DNA from: an uncultured Granulosicoccaceae bacterium
GTDB lineage: Bacteria; Pseudomonadota; Gammaproteobacteria; Granulosicoccales; Granulosicoccaceae
Assembly (NCBI GenBank): GCA_938003855.1
Contig: CALKXD010000076.1
Span: forward strand, 1 to 39,727
Length of the DNA: 39,727 nucleotides
Reading direction: 5' to 3'
The notes below the pieces were generated by a model, which was not told where the DNA came from, made no database searches, and was given only the letters and a program-made list of their open reading frames with translations. The stretch's first letter is position 1. Every line of letters begins with the position of its first letter. Below are positions 1 through 8,319 of the stretch, one piece after another. Both the position numbers and the translations under genes were made by a program.

Positions 1-60
1 GGCATGGAATGCACCGCAATATATCGCAGAATCATTGGCAGTGGAAAAGAATCACGCCCT

Positions 61-79
61 CTGCCGGGTCAACCGGCAG
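61..79. other. GC-rich hairpin near window start
   Basis: CTGCCGG and CCGGCAG form a perfect 7-bp stem around a 5-base loop. No T-run follows on either strand, so it is at best a weak terminator or mRNA-end hairpin for a gene lying before the window. Confidence 0.3.
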
Positions 80-113
80 CAACAAAAATAGTCCTGCCAG
101 ACATCAGCATAAC

Positions 114-152
114 TTGACAACTCACATTAATGCATGCATTAATGTATACATT
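114..152 (+). promoter_or_regulatory. Promoter with overlapping palindromic operators
   Basis: A consensus -35 box TTGACA lies at 114-119. Positions 124-145 are a perfect 22-bp palindrome with half-site ACATTAATGCA. It overlaps a second perfect 12-bp palindrome, AATGTATACATT, at 141-152. Any -10 element (ATTAAT at 138-143 or TATACA at 145-150) falls inside these palindromes, as expected for a repressor operator. The TGTATACA core resembles operators bound by some GntR/FCD regulators, and such a regulator is encoded at 1625-2308. That pairing is inference. Confidence 0.5.
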
Positions 153-196
153 ACACAATACACTAAACAACCCCACGACACTGGATACTGCCCGAT

Positions 197-1291
197 ATGC
201 CTGTGAATTTTACCATTGCTGTGTTTGAAGGGGATGGCATCGGACCTGAAATCATGGCGCCGACACTGCATCTGCTGGAGACGCTGCAGCAACAGACAAC
301 AGACTATTCTCTCAGCTTTGATACCTGCCCGGCCGGCGCTGACTGGTACGCACATACCGGCGAGTCGCTGCCGGAGTCCTCAATGCATCGTGCCCGCGAT
401 GCCGATGCTATATTGCTAGCGGCGATGGGCCTGCCCGACGTGCGCTATCCGGACGGCACCGAAATCTCACCGCAGATAGAGCTTCGTCGCCAATTGAATT
501 TATTCGCTGGCGTGCGCCCGGTGCGGGTAGCCCCCGGCCCTCGAACTCCGCTAAAGCTTGAGGGTAATCAGGCCATAGATTTTGTGCTGATCCGCGAAAG
601 CACCGAAGGACTGTTTTACTCGCAGGGCCGAGGTGAAGTGACCGCTGATTGTGCAGAGGAGACTCTGCGAATCACCCGGCAAACCAGCGCTAAGCTGTTC
701 CGCTTCGCGTTTGAACTGGCCGAGCAACGTCACCGCAGCGGACAGGGCAGCGGAACCATCACCTGTGTCGATAAAGCCAATGTGTTTCGTGCCTTCGCGT
801 TTTTCAGGAAGCTGTTTGACGAAGAGGCACAGCATCATAAATCGATAACCGGCAATCACGCCTACGTCGACGCCACTGCTCTTTGGATGGTCCAGAAACC
901 CTGGATTTTTGACGTGCTGGTCACCGAAAATATGTTCGGCGATATCTTATCCGATCTGGGCGCGGGATTGATGGGCGGACTCGGTCTTGCTCCTTCAGCC
1001 GATATCGGCGAGCACCACGCAGTGTTTCAGCCTTGCCACGGCTCGGCCCCGGACATTGCAGGGCTCGGCATCGCCAATCCGTTCGCGATGATACTGTCGG
1101 CGGCAATGATGCTCGACTGGCTAGGCAGCCACAACCACCTGCCAGTGATGGTCAGGCACAGCCAGCAACTGCGCGACGCGGTTTATCAGGTGGCAGTGAA
1201 TGACGCGCAGACGCCCCGCGATCTCGGTGGCAGCAACAGCACCATTGCCACTGCCGGTTATGTCGAGCAAGCGCTGGCAGAATTTGCTTAA
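197..1291 (+). CDS. Isopropylmalate/isocitrate/tartrate dehydrogenase family protein
   Basis: This is an NAD(P)-dependent beta-decarboxylating dehydrogenase of 364 residues, full length for the LeuB/tartrate/isocitrate family, acting in the cytoplasm on a 2-(R)-hydroxyacid with a neighbouring carboxylate. It has the N-terminal EGDGIGPEI motif (11-19), substrate arginines near 98, 107 and 133, the RESTEGLFYS loop (133-142), Lys193, Asp225 and the metal-binding FGDILSD segment (Asp249, Asp253). The C-terminal HGSAPDIAG nucleotide-site segment is also present. The ATG at 197 lies 52 bases after a large palindrome. No leuC, leuD or other leucine gene is nearby, and a GntR/FCD regulator follows. 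A catabolic hydroxyacid such as tartrate or malate is therefore as plausible as isopropylmalate. The family is secure and the substrate is not. Confidence 0.85.
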   Translation: MPVNFTIAVFEGDGIGPEIMAPTLHLLETLQQQTTDYSLSFDTCPAGADWYAHTGESLPESSMHRARDADAILLAAMGLPDVRYPDGTEISPQIELRRQLNLFAGVRPVRVAPGPRTPLKLEGNQAIDFVLIRESTEGLFYSQGRGEVTADCAEETLRITRQTSAKLFRFAFELAEQRHRSGQGSGTITCVDKANVFRAFAFFRKLFDEEAQHHKSITGNHAYVDATALWMVQKPWIFDVLVTENMFGDILSDLGAGLMGGLGLAPSADIGEHHAVFQPCHGSAPDIAGLGIANPFAMILSAAMMLDWLGSHNHLPVMVRHSQQLRDAVYQVAVNDAQTPRDLGGSNSTIATAGYVEQALAEFA

Positions 1292-1624
1292 ACCCGCGCA
1301 TTGACCTATGCCGACCTGGCGGCCATTGCCTGCGCTTATGTCTTGCGATCACTTGCAACGCTTACAAACCACAAGAGCTAAAGTGTCGGAAAACCCTGCC
1401 AGGCAATATCGACCTGTGATAGCGTAAGGACAGACTATCGATCTGTAGGCCGAATCACCGTACAAACCCGCTTGTCCGCAACCGAAGGCACTCTTCGCTA
1501 ACCCATGGAACAACCGATGACCAACGTATTCTTTTCTATAGCACGTTCATCCACCGTTGGTGCACTGCAGTCACTAAAACAACCACCTTTCGATCACATG
1601 TTGTCGGCCCCCTGAACTACCAGC
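1292..1624. other. Non-coding stretch of 333 bases
   Basis: No convincing gene is present. A 36-codon open frame (1505-1615) ends nine bases before the regulator ATG but has no ribosome site. A short dyad CACC-GTT-GGTG lies near 1552. The regulator's promoter is presumably here, but no clear -35/-10 pair stands out. Confidence 0.4.
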
Positions 1625-2308
1625 ATGTCTGTATCGCCCAAAAACACCAAACCACCTTCAGCCACACTGGCAGCCGTCGAGCAGATCAGGAAGCTGATTT
1701 TCTCCGGTGAACTCACCGCCGACTCAAACCACCTGGAAAGCGAACTGGCCACCCGCCTCGGTATGTCGCGTACCCCCGTTCGCGAAGCTACTCTAGTGCT
1801 TGCCGAGCAAGGCCTGCTGGAGGTTCGACCACGCAAAGGGATTCGCATCAACGCTGTCTCTGTGCACGACATGGCCGAAATCTATGAAGTCCTGACCGAA
1901 CTCGAAGGCCTTGCAGCCAAACGTGCAGCGCAGGCAGGGCACGATAAAAGCGCGCTGGTGCTTCTGGCACAATGCATCGAGCGCATGGATAGCGCACTGG
2001 CCAAAGAAAACCGCGAGACCTGGGCGCTGGCCGATGAAGATTTCCACACCGAGCTTGTACGCCTGGCCGGCAATAAGCGTATCGAAGATATCTGTAGTAA
2101 TTTTAACGATCAAGTGCGGCGCGCCCGATCAGTCACACTGCATATTCGCCCCCTGCCGGTGAAGTCAAACGAAGACCACCGTGCTTTGTATGAGGCTATT
2201 CTCAACGGCGACGCGCGACGTGCGCAAACTATACATCGAAAGCATCGTCACGAGGCCAGCCTACTGCAGATCAGGCTGTTGACGCAGTCAGGGCTTGTGC
2301 GCGTGTAG
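1625..2308 (+). CDS. GntR family transcriptional regulator, FCD domain
   Basis: A DNA-binding regulator of 227 residues. The winged helix (about 15-78) contains the typical GntR segment ESELATRLGMSRTPVREA. The rest is an all-helical FCD ligand-binding domain (about 85-220). Candidate metal or ligand residues are the Asp/His of EDFHTELVRLAGN, the His in NEDHRALYEAI and the HRKHRHE segment near the end. FCD regulators sense small organic acids and usually repress neighbouring catabolic genes. The palindromes before the 197 dehydrogenase are the obvious candidate operators. The ribosome site before the ATG is weak. Confidence 0.9.
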   Translation: MSVSPKNTKPPSATLAAVEQIRKLIFSGELTADSNHLESELATRLGMSRTPVREATLVLAEQGLLEVRPRKGIRINAVSVHDMAEIYEVLTELEGLAAKRAAQAGHDKSALVLLAQCIERMDSALAKENRETWALADEDFHTELVRLAGNKRIEDICSNFNDQVRRARSVTLHIRPLPVKSNEDHRALYEAILNGDARRAQTIHRKHRHEASLLQIRLLTQSGLVRV

Positions 2309-2374
2309 CCGCCAGCCGCGGAAACCAATCGCAAGCCAGGCTGTCGTACCCGTACCACTATCGAGACTACAATT

Positions 2375-3613
2375 ATGCCTGCAAAAAGCAAAATTCAATT
2401 CACGGGCAGCCAGGGCGATCAACTGGCAGGCTTACTGGAGCAGCCGGATTCAGGCAGTAACGGTCTGGTTCTGCTTGCGCATTGCTTTACCTGTGGCAAG
2501 GATATCGCCGCGGCCTCCCGCATTTCGCGAGCACTGGTAAGCCAGGGATTCAGTGTTTTCCGCTTTGACTTCACCGGCCTGGGCAACAGTGATGGTGACT
2601 TCGCTAATACAAACTTTTCATCCAATGTTGGCGACCTGGTCGCCGCAGCAGATTTTCTGCGTCAGCAATTTCAGGCTCCATCTCTGCTGATCGGTCACAG
2701 CCTTGGTGGTACCGCTGTGCTCAGTGCCGCCGCACAGATACCGGAAGTAAAAGGAGTTGCCACGATAGGCGCGCCGGCAGAAGCGGAACACGTGATACAT
2801 CAGTTTGCCTGTGACCTGGAGTCTATAGAGCGCGATGGCGAGGCTCGTGTGACACTGGCTAACAGGCAATTCACCATTAAAAAACAGTTCATCGAAGACC
2901 TGCGTGATACCACACCTGAAATGATCAGTCGCATAGATGCCGCCCTGCTGGTGATGCACTCACCGGTTGATTCGATTGTGTCAGTGACCAATGCCGAAAA
3001 AATCTATAAGGCAGCCCGCCATCCGAAAAGCTTCATCAGCCTTGACGATGCCGATCACCTGCTTAGCAAAGCTGATGATGCCCGCTATGTCGCAGACACC
3101 ATCAGCGCCTGGGCTAACCGCTACCTTAAAATTGACAGTGCCCCTGCAGCAACACGTCCCGCCGTTGCACATGGCAACGTACTGGTGGCCGAAAAAAACC
3201 GCAAATTCACTCAGGATATCTACACCGACAGCCACCATTGGATGGCCGACGAGCCGACGCGGGTCGGTGGCAACAACCTCGGCCCCGACCCCTACGCGAT
3301 GCTTCTGGCATCACTGGGCGCGTGTACCTCAATGACGCTGCGCATGTACGCCAATCGCAAGCAATGGCCACTGAAAGATGTGAAAGTCGAGCTTCAGCAT
3401 CACCGGGAGCACGGCGACGACTGCGCCTCCTGCAGCGCCGAACATCCGCAGATCGATGTAATCACCCGAACCATCACCATCGACGGAGATCTCGACAGCA
3501 CGCAGCGCGCACGCCTGATTGAAATCGCAGACCGTTGCCCGGTGCACAAGACTCTGCACGGCATTATCGAGATTAAAACATCGACCGCCGGACCGCTGAC
3601 CCCAACCGGTTAA
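2375..3613 (+). CDS. Bifunctional alpha/beta hydrolase - OsmC family protein
   Basis: A two-domain protein of 412 residues. The N-terminal alpha/beta hydrolase (about 5-250) has the nucleophile elbow GHSLGG with Ser109 and the LDDADHLL segment carrying the likely catalytic His. The C-terminal OsmC/Ohr-like domain (about 265-405) has paired cysteines in [15 protein letters not shown] (about Cys317) and DRCPVHKTL (about Cys388). OsmC domains reduce organic hydroperoxides with a reactive Cys pair, so a role in handling peroxidised or acylated metabolites is plausible. This fusion recurs in many proteobacteria, but I know of no established substrate. It lies 66 bases after the GntR gene and may be co-transcribed with it. 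The stop is followed by an AT-poor gap without a clear terminator. Confidence 0.9.
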   Translation: MPAKSKIQFTGSQGDQLAGLLEQPDSGSNGLVLLAHCFTCGKDIAAASRISRALVSQGFSVFRFDFTGLGNSDGDFANTNFSSNVGDLVAAADFLRQQFQAPSLLIGHSLGGTAVLSAAAQIPEVKGVATIGAPAEAEHVIHQFACDLESIERDGEARVTLANRQFTIKKQFIEDLRDTTPEMISRIDAALLVMHSPVDSIVSVTNAEKIYKAARHPKSFISLDDADHLLSKADDARYVADTISAWANRYLKIDSAPAATRPAVAHGNVLVAEKNRKFTQDIYTDSHHWMADEPTRVGGNNLGPDPYAMLLASLGACTSMTLRMYANRKQWPLKDVKVELQHHREHGDDCASCSAEHPQIDVITRTITIDGDLDSTQRARLIEIADRCPVHKTLHGIIEIKTSTAGPLTPTG

Positions 3614-3791
3614 CTGCCTACCTGAAGATGTCCCCGATCAGCCAACAACGCTGAATCGTGCTAGCGGGCAATATAACGCTATACTCATCAGTGCCCGTCT
3701 GGATACGGGCACTCACAAGCGGCATCCTAAAGCTTCGACACGGCACGCTGCACCGCACCCGATCAAAGCAGTCTTCACGGAGTAAAATCTG

Positions 3792-4427
3792 TTGCATCCA
3801 TCCCGCAGATCAGCACTCGCACTGCTGCTGGTTAGCCTGGCAGTACACAGCACCCAAGCGCTCAGCGACAACAAAGAACAATCCGCCACACCGCGGCCGC
3901 TTGTCGGCCTTGCATTAAACGGTTTTTTGTTGGGAAGCAATGAGTTTTCAGGCACCCTGTCTTTTTTTCCCAGGCAGCTACCGATCGAAATTGCCATTCC
4001 GGTTTACCATGGAAGTTTTACCGATTACGAGCAGTCAGACATCGATCTCAGACTTCGCTATTACCTCAGACGCAACCAGCCATATAACACCAGCCATGGT
4101 GCCAGTGGCATGTATGTAAGCCTGGATGCCCGTTACTCGAAGTTGCAGGGCCTGACACGCATCGAGTTCAACAATACCAACTCCAGAACAGAGCGCTACT
4201 ACGACAACACCAGCAAGCTCGGCATCGGAGTTGGTCTCGGAATACGCGGGGTGTTCTACTACAAATGGAAAGTGTACTTCGGTGCCAGTCTTAACTTTGG
4301 CCGCTATCTGACCGGCGACCACGACCTTTTCAGCAACCGGGGGCTTGGTGTCTGGAGCAGCGGCGGGACATCTGACGATCGCAATTACGTTGATCTTGAG
4401 TTCTTAAAGGTCGGCATGGTTTTTTGA
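3792..4427 (+). CDS. Putative outer-membrane beta-barrel protein, TTG start
   Basis: An unrecognised 211-residue protein. It starts with a signal peptide (MHPSRRSALALLLVSLAVHSTQA, cleavage near residue 24). The rest shows alternating polar/aromatic strands and ends in Phe (LEFLKVGMVF), the classic terminal signature of outer-membrane beta-barrels. The start codon is TTG at 3792. No ATG occurs in frame until well past the signal peptide, and GGAG at 3779-3782 sits nine bases upstream. It stands alone between the hydrolase-OsmC gene and a convergent rhodanese gene. Outer-membrane location is inference from the signal peptide and strand pattern, and no function can be assigned. Confidence 0.7.
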   Translation: MHPSRRSALALLLVSLAVHSTQALSDNKEQSATPRPLVGLALNGFLLGSNEFSGTLSFFPRQLPIEIAIPVYHGSFTDYEQSDIDLRLRYYLRRNQPYNTSHGASGMYVSLDARYSKLQGLTRIEFNNTNSRTERYYDNTSKLGIGVGLGIRGVFYYKWKVYFGASLNFGRYLTGDHDLFSNRGLGVWSSGGTSDDRNYVDLEFLKVGMVF

Positions 4428-4530
4428 ATCAAAATACGCCGCGCCCGCCACCTGATCAGCAGCACAGCTAAAGAACACCGACCTGAGGCTGCATGGCCTT
4501 TTGCTGTCAGCAGTCGGGTGGCAGACGCGT

Positions 4531-4968
4531 TTAAGGCGCAACCGTCGCTTTACCATCTTTGATCCACTGAACAATCCCGTCCTCGACGTTGTACACCGTA
4601 TCTATCTGCTGCCCGAGCCACTTGCCGATGATGGAGGTTCGACCGCCGACCTGGCAAATGATGATCACCGGTTTGCTGGTATCTATACGACCTGATAATT
4701 CTTCCAACCATTGTTTGGCATCGTAGCGACCCTTGTCGTCGAAGAAAGTCAGTAACTCGCTGCCGTCGACAACGCCGGTCGCCTGCCACTCGTCAGCGCG
4801 GCGTACATCAATGATCGGCACGCCATCCGCAAGCAGCTCTTGCAGGGCGTCAGTGCCGACATCGACGACGTCAGCTTTGGCAGGCACCATCGCTGAAACC
4901 AGCATCAGTGCCAGCACCAGCAGCCAGAAGTGAGGCTCGGCCAGTTTTCGAAAGCCACAGCTTTTCAT
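4531..4968 (-). CDS. Secreted rhodanese-like sulfurtransferase
   Basis: A single-domain rhodanese of 145 residues, exported by an N-terminal signal (hydrophobic WLLVLALMLVSAMV, cleavage after AKA near residue 32). The active-site loop CQVGGR (Cys105-Arg110) fits the six-residue CX4R pattern of sulfurtransferases. The IIDVRRADEW segment is the conserved first half of the domain. It should carry persulfide sulfur in the periplasm, probably supplying or detoxifying thiosulfate or sulfide. The divergent gene pair at 5216-6061 encodes a YeeE/YedE transporter for such sulfur species, which supports the role. An in-frame TTG at 4986 would add six residues, but the ATG at 4968 gives a normal signal peptide. 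Confidence 0.88.
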   Translation of the reverse strand: MKSCGFRKLAEPHFWLLVLALMLVSAMVPAKADVVDVGTDALQELLADGVPIIDVRRADEWQATGVVDGSELLTFFDDKGRYDAKQWLEELSGRIDTSKPVIIICQVGGRTSIIGKWLGQQIDTVYNVEDGIVQWIKDGKATVAP

Positions 4969-5120
4969 GCGCTCAATAATTTTCAAGGTTGCTGCTCATC
5001 GGTAAATCGCCCTCCGTTGGACGTCACTAGCGGGGTTTTGTTCAATTTCAATGACGTCATATTTCCTGGAACTCACCATATCTAATTGTTTTAGCTTTGT
5101 TTTTCAATGAGTTTACATAC

Positions 5121-5147
5121 ATTCAATTTTATGAATACAATATTCAT
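5121..5147. promoter_or_regulatory. Dyad operator between rhodanese and YeeE/YedE genes
   Basis: Two interlocking inverted repeats share a middle arm: ATTCA-N6-TGAAT (5121-5136) and ATGAAT-N5-ATTCAT (5131-5147). They lie in an AT-rich patch between the divergent rhodanese and transporter genes. Sulfide/persulfide-responsive ArsR-family repressors (BigR/SqrR type) bind AT-rich dyads before comparable gene sets, so such a repressor is a reasonable guess. None is encoded in this window. Confidence 0.45.
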
Positions 5148-5215
5148 CCCCGGACAAGCCCTGCTAATACCCGTGCCCGCACACTATCTTCCCGCCAATT
5201 TACCGAGTAAATCCC

Positions 5216-5647
5216 ATGGAAACAGAATTTACCCCGCTGCTGTCACTGTTCGGCGGCATGCTGATCGGTCTCGCCGCCGTTATCGTGATGGCGTGTCACG
5301 GACGTATTGCCGGAATCAGCGGCATTGTCTCACGACTGTTACCGCCCCGAATCGATAGCGCGGCAGTGCCGGTCAGTATCGCGTTTATCGGCGGACTACT
5401 GCTGGCTTACCCGCTGTTGCGCAGCCTTGGCATGCAAGCTGAGCAAACAGTCAGTGGCAACCTGCCGGTGCTTGTTGTGGCAGGGCTGTTGGTGGGCTTT
5501 GGCGCCAGCGTCGGCAACGGCTGTACCAGCGGGCACGGGGTTTGTGGAATTTCGCGGTTGTCCGGGCGCTCTATTATCGCCACGCTGACTTTTATGCTGA
5601 CGGCGTTTGTCACCGTTTACCTCGCCAGACACGTTGTAGGAGCCTAG
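5216..5647 (+). CDS. YeeE/YedE family membrane protein (N-terminal half, sulfur transport)
   Basis: An inner-membrane protein of 143 residues with about four hydrophobic helices. It carries the family motif [12 protein letters not shown] near residue 100 and an early [11 protein letters not shown] segment. In YeeE/YedE (DUF395) proteins these conserved cysteines line a pore for thiosulfate or related sulfur compounds. Single-chain family members are about twice this size. Here the protein is split into two adjacent genes, an arrangement often called PmpA/PmpB. The next gene starts three bases after this stop. The divergent secreted rhodanese supports a joint sulfur-handling role. Confidence 0.88.
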   Translation: METEFTPLLSLFGGMLIGLAAVIVMACHGRIAGISGIVSRLLPPRIDSAAVPVSIAFIGGLLLAYPLLRSLGMQAEQTVSGNLPVLVVAGLLVGFGASVGNGCTSGHGVCGISRLSGRSIIATLTFMLTAFVTVYLARHVVGA

Positions 5648-5650
5648 ACC

Positions 5651-6061
5651 ATGTACATTATTGCCGCACTGGCAGCCGGTTTAATTTTCGCCATCGGCCT
5701 GATTATTTCGGGCATGGCCAATCCGTTAAAAGTACAGAACTTTCTAGACCTTACCGGCAGCTGGGACCCCAGCCTGGCTTTTGTGATGGGAGGTGCAATT
5801 ATGGTGACGCTACCGGGCTTCTATATTCTGCGTAAACAGCGGAGCCCTGTTTTTGCCAGTCAATTCAACTGGCCAACCGCCACCGATATAGACGCCAGAC
5901 TCCTTAGTGGGTCGGCTTTGTTCGGGATCGGATGGGGACTGGGGGGTTTTTGTCCGGGTCCGGCACTGACGGCACTACCGGCCGCTGCCACCGGCACTAT
6001 GCTTTTTGTTGCTGCCATGCTGGCCGGTATAATAATCGCGAAGTTCAGCTTCGCAAAATAA
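5651..6061 (+). CDS. YeeE/YedE family membrane protein (C-terminal half, DUF6691 type)
   Basis: The partner of the preceding gene: 136 residues, about four hydrophobic segments, and the matching half-motif GWGLGGFCPGPAL near residue 100 with its conserved Cys. AGGAG at 5637-5641 gives a strong ribosome site. The three-base spacing implies translational coupling and a hetero-oligomeric transporter. The substrate (thiosulfate, sulfide or polysulfide) is inferred from the family and the adjacent rhodanese. Confidence 0.88.
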   Translation: MYIIAALAAGLIFAIGLIISGMANPLKVQNFLDLTGSWDPSLAFVMGGAIMVTLPGFYILRKQRSPVFASQFNWPTATDIDARLLSGSALFGIGWGLGGFCPGPALTALPAAATGTMLFVAAMLAGIIIAKFSFAK

Positions 6062-6089
6062 GCCTCCTGCGACCCCGGTCAAACGCTGG

Positions 6090-6114
6090 GCGCAACAGCA
6101 CTGTGCGGTTGCGC
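6090..6114. terminator. Hairpin between convergent genes
   Basis: GCGCAAC and GTTGCGC form a 7-bp stem, with a further GCAC/GTGC match inside. It sits between the transporter stop and the convergent aldo/keto reductase stop. It lacks a T-tract, so it may be a Rho-assisted or mRNA-end hairpin rather than a true intrinsic terminator. Confidence 0.3.
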
Positions 6115-6128
6115 TACCGGCCCTGCAA

Positions 6129-7022
6129 TCAGGCCACTTCGTGACCATTAGCCGCCTCGTAGAGAACAAACCAGTCTTCGCGGCTCATCTCTACTTTCAT
6201 GGCATCAGAGAAATTTCTGATTCTCTGAAGATTGTTTGAGCCCAATATCGGCATAATCTGCGATGGATGCTGTAACAGCCAGGCAATCGCGACGGCGTCG
6301 ATGCCGACACCCTGCGCTGTCGCCATAGACCCTAATGCGTTTTGCAGCGTGGTGGCGTCGGGTGCAAACAGCTGACCACCTGCCAGCGGCGACCACGCCA
6401 TCGGCTTGATGCCGTTTTCCTGCATAAATGCAACCGTGCCATTGGTCAGGTTATCGTTGGCCAGCAGACTCAATTCTATCTGGTTGGTGGCAAGTTTTGT
6501 TTTCATCGCCGACTGCAGCAAAGTCCAGTCCCAGCGCATAAAATTGGACACTCCCACCCATCCGATTTTGCCAGACTCGACCAACGCATCAAGTGCCGCT
6601 CCGGTTTGGTGATGATCCATCAAGGGATCGGGACGATGTATCAGCAGACCGTCGATTTTCTCTATACCCATTTTACTCAGAGAACTGTCAACCGATGCGG
6701 TGATATAGGCGGCGGTGGTATCGTAGTACTTAACACGGCGGTCAGGGAATTTATCCGATAGCAGCAGAATATCGCATTTGGTGATGATCTCCATCTGATC
6801 GCGCAGTGCCGGCGCTGCCTTCAACGCAGTGCCCAATAACGCTTCGCAGGCATAGCCGCCATAGATATCTGCCTGATCAAACGAAGTAATACCCTGCTCC
6901 AGACAGGCTTCTATTTTTGCCTGAACATGAGCGGCGGACTGATCGGTGTCGTCAGCAAGACGCCACATGCCATAGATAAGACGACTCAGCTCCACGCCGG
7001 ACTGAAGTTGCACACGTTGCAT
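6129..7022 (-). CDS. Aldo/keto reductase, YdhF-like
   Basis: An NAD(P)H-dependent oxidoreductase of 297 residues with the TIM-barrel aldo/keto reductase tetrad: Asp49 and Tyr54 in FDQADIYGG, Lys82 in IITKCDI and His129 in GLLIHRPDPL. The overall sequence resembles E. coli YdhF. Its ATG overlaps the stop of the upstream flavin monooxygenase gene by one base (TAATG), implying translational coupling. The pair may act in sequence, with the monooxygenase yielding an aldehyde (for instance from a sulfonate) and this enzyme reducing it. That pathway link is inference. Confidence 0.92.
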   Translation of the reverse strand: MQRVQLQSGVELSRLIYGMWRLADDTDQSAAHVQAKIEACLEQGITSFDQADIYGGYACEALLGTALKAAPALRDQMEIITKCDILLLSDKFPDRRVKYYDTTAAYITASVDSSLSKMGIEKIDGLLIHRPDPLMDHHQTGAALDALVESGKIGWVGVSNFMRWDWTLLQSAMKTKLATNQIELSLLANDNLTNGTVAFMQENGIKPMAWSPLAGGQLFAPDATTLQNALGSMATAQGVGIDAVAIAWLLQHPSQIMPILGSNNLQRIRNFSDAMKVEMSREDWFVLYEAANGHEVA

Positions 7023-8179
7023 TATTTTCTCTCACCAACGCCAAGTGGCGTGTCAGGTGTGCTGGCTGGCACACGGTTATAAACTGCCGGCAGCGAACAG
7101 GTTTCCAGATGGGGTAACACCAGCTTGCCGAAATAGTCACATTCTTCAAGGTGCGGGTAACCGGAAAATATAAATGACCGGATTCCCATCTTTTTATAAG
7201 CATCAATTTCTTCGAGGATTTGCTCTGGTGTGCCTACCAGTGCGGCACCACAACCTGAGCGTGCACGCCCTACCCCGGTCCACAAGTGCGGCTCGACGTA
7301 GCCTTCATCGTCGGCATTCTCGCGGTTCTTGGCCTGATGCGCAACGCCGAGCGAGGTGGAGTCCAGTGCGCGCTCACGTATTGCTCTGCCTTGTTCGTCG
7401 TCGAGTTTTGAAACAATCTCACGAGCATGCTCACGAGCTTCCGCCTCGGTCTCTCGCACAATCATATGTACACGCAGCCCATAATCGAGTGTACGCCCGT
7501 GAATCGCCGCACGCTCATGGACGGCTTTCATACGTCCGGCCAGCTCATCTTTTTTCTCCGGCCACATCAGATAGACGTCACAGTGCTCGCCGCACAAGTC
7601 AACGGCCGCTGGCGAGTACCCGCCAAAGTACAACAACGGACCACCATTTTGCTGATACGGCTTTACCGGATCTGTCGTGAGTCCTTCAAAATTGTAGATC
7701 TCACCGTGGAAGTTAATCTCATCGCGGGTCCATGCCTGCTTGAGAATCTCCACCACCTCACGCGAGCGCTGGTAGCGGTAGTTGCTGTCCTCCTTCTGCC
7801 CCGGAAAATCAGACGAGATAATGTTTACCGTCAAGCGTCCCTGAAGCATGTGATCGAGGGTGGCGAGGGTTCGCGCCAGCATAATCGGCTGCATTTCACC
7901 ACAGCGCACGGCGGCAAGCATGTTGATGTTTTTTGTCAGCGGCGCATTGGCCGCGACAAAGCTCAAGGTATCCTGCCCCACCTGATACGAAGACGGGCAC
8001 AGTATATTGCGAAAGCCCAGTTGATCGGCTTTCTGCATGATCTGCGAGGTGTTTTCCCAACTGCTGCGGAAGTCGCCATCCGGCACACCCAGGAAGCGGT
8101 AGTCATCCGAGCACAATGGCGCAAACCACGAAACTTCCGCGGCAGTCAGGTCTGCAGATTTAACGGGTACTATAGACAT
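7022..8179 (-). CDS. LLM flavin-dependent monooxygenase, SsuD-like
   Basis: A luciferase-like FMNH2-dependent monooxygenase of 385 residues. Segments matching alkanesulfonate monooxygenases include NIISSDFPGQ, SREVVEILKQAW, the LYFGGYSPAA flavin-phosphate region, HLWTGVGRARSGCGAALVGTPEQI and IFSGYPHLEE near the end. Such enzymes desulfonate alkanesulfonates to aldehyde and sulfite using reduced flavin from a separate reductase. The start is set at the ATG at 8179, which has an AGAGGA-type ribosome site; an earlier in-frame ATG at 8218 lacks one. No flavin reductase or ssu transporter gene is adjacent. The substrate may be a sulfonate or a related compound. Confidence 0.88.
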   Translation of the reverse strand: MSIVPVKSADLTAAEVSWFAPLCSDDYRFLGVPDGDFRSSWENTSQIMQKADQLGFRNILCPSSYQVGQDTLSFVAANAPLTKNINMLAAVRCGEMQPIMLARTLATLDHMLQGRLTVNIISSDFPGQKEDSNYRYQRSREVVEILKQAWTRDEINFHGEIYNFEGLTTDPVKPYQQNGGPLLYFGGYSPAAVDLCGEHCDVYLMWPEKKDELAGRMKAVHERAAIHGRTLDYGLRVHMIVRETEAEAREHAREIVSKLDDEQGRAIRERALDSTSLGVAHQAKNRENADDEGYVEPHLWTGVGRARSGCGAALVGTPEQILEEIDAYKKMGIRSFIFSGYPHLEECDYFGKLVLPHLETCSLPAVYNRVPASTPDTPLGVGERK

Positions 8180-8232
8180 GTTGCGTCCTCTGTCCGGTGG
8201 TGGCGCACAGAGTAACAATAGTAAAACAATAG

Positions 8233-8250
8233 ATCAATACTGTATCAATA
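8233..8250. promoter_or_regulatory. Direct repeat / small dyad before the monooxygenase operon
   Basis: ATCAATA occurs twice, 11 bases apart (8233-8239 and 8244-8250), i.e. on one helical face. The centre also reads as an ATAC-T-GTAT dyad (8237-8245), a core seen in some GntR-type operators. It lies about 55-70 bases upstream of the 8179 start, suitable for transcription control. The regulator is unknown. Confidence 0.3.
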
Positions 8251-8319
8251 TCAGCGAAGCGCCATCGCAGATGCCATTGCCAACCGTCTCGCACAAACAC
8301 AGTGAACGGGCAGAATATT

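Noticed and set aside
197-1291. Naming the dehydrogenase leuB
   Set aside because: No leucine genes are adjacent and the active-site loop does not single out isopropylmalate; only the family is supported.
1505-1615. 36-codon frame ending nine bases before the GntR gene, possible leader peptide
   Set aside because: It has no ribosome site, no regulatory codon run and no attenuator hairpin after it.
7427-8215. Long plus-strand frame (262 codons) antisense to the SsuD-like gene
   Set aside because: It lies wholly within a gene with clear family motifs on the other strand. Its translation is rich in Arg/His without domain features, as expected for a shadow frame.
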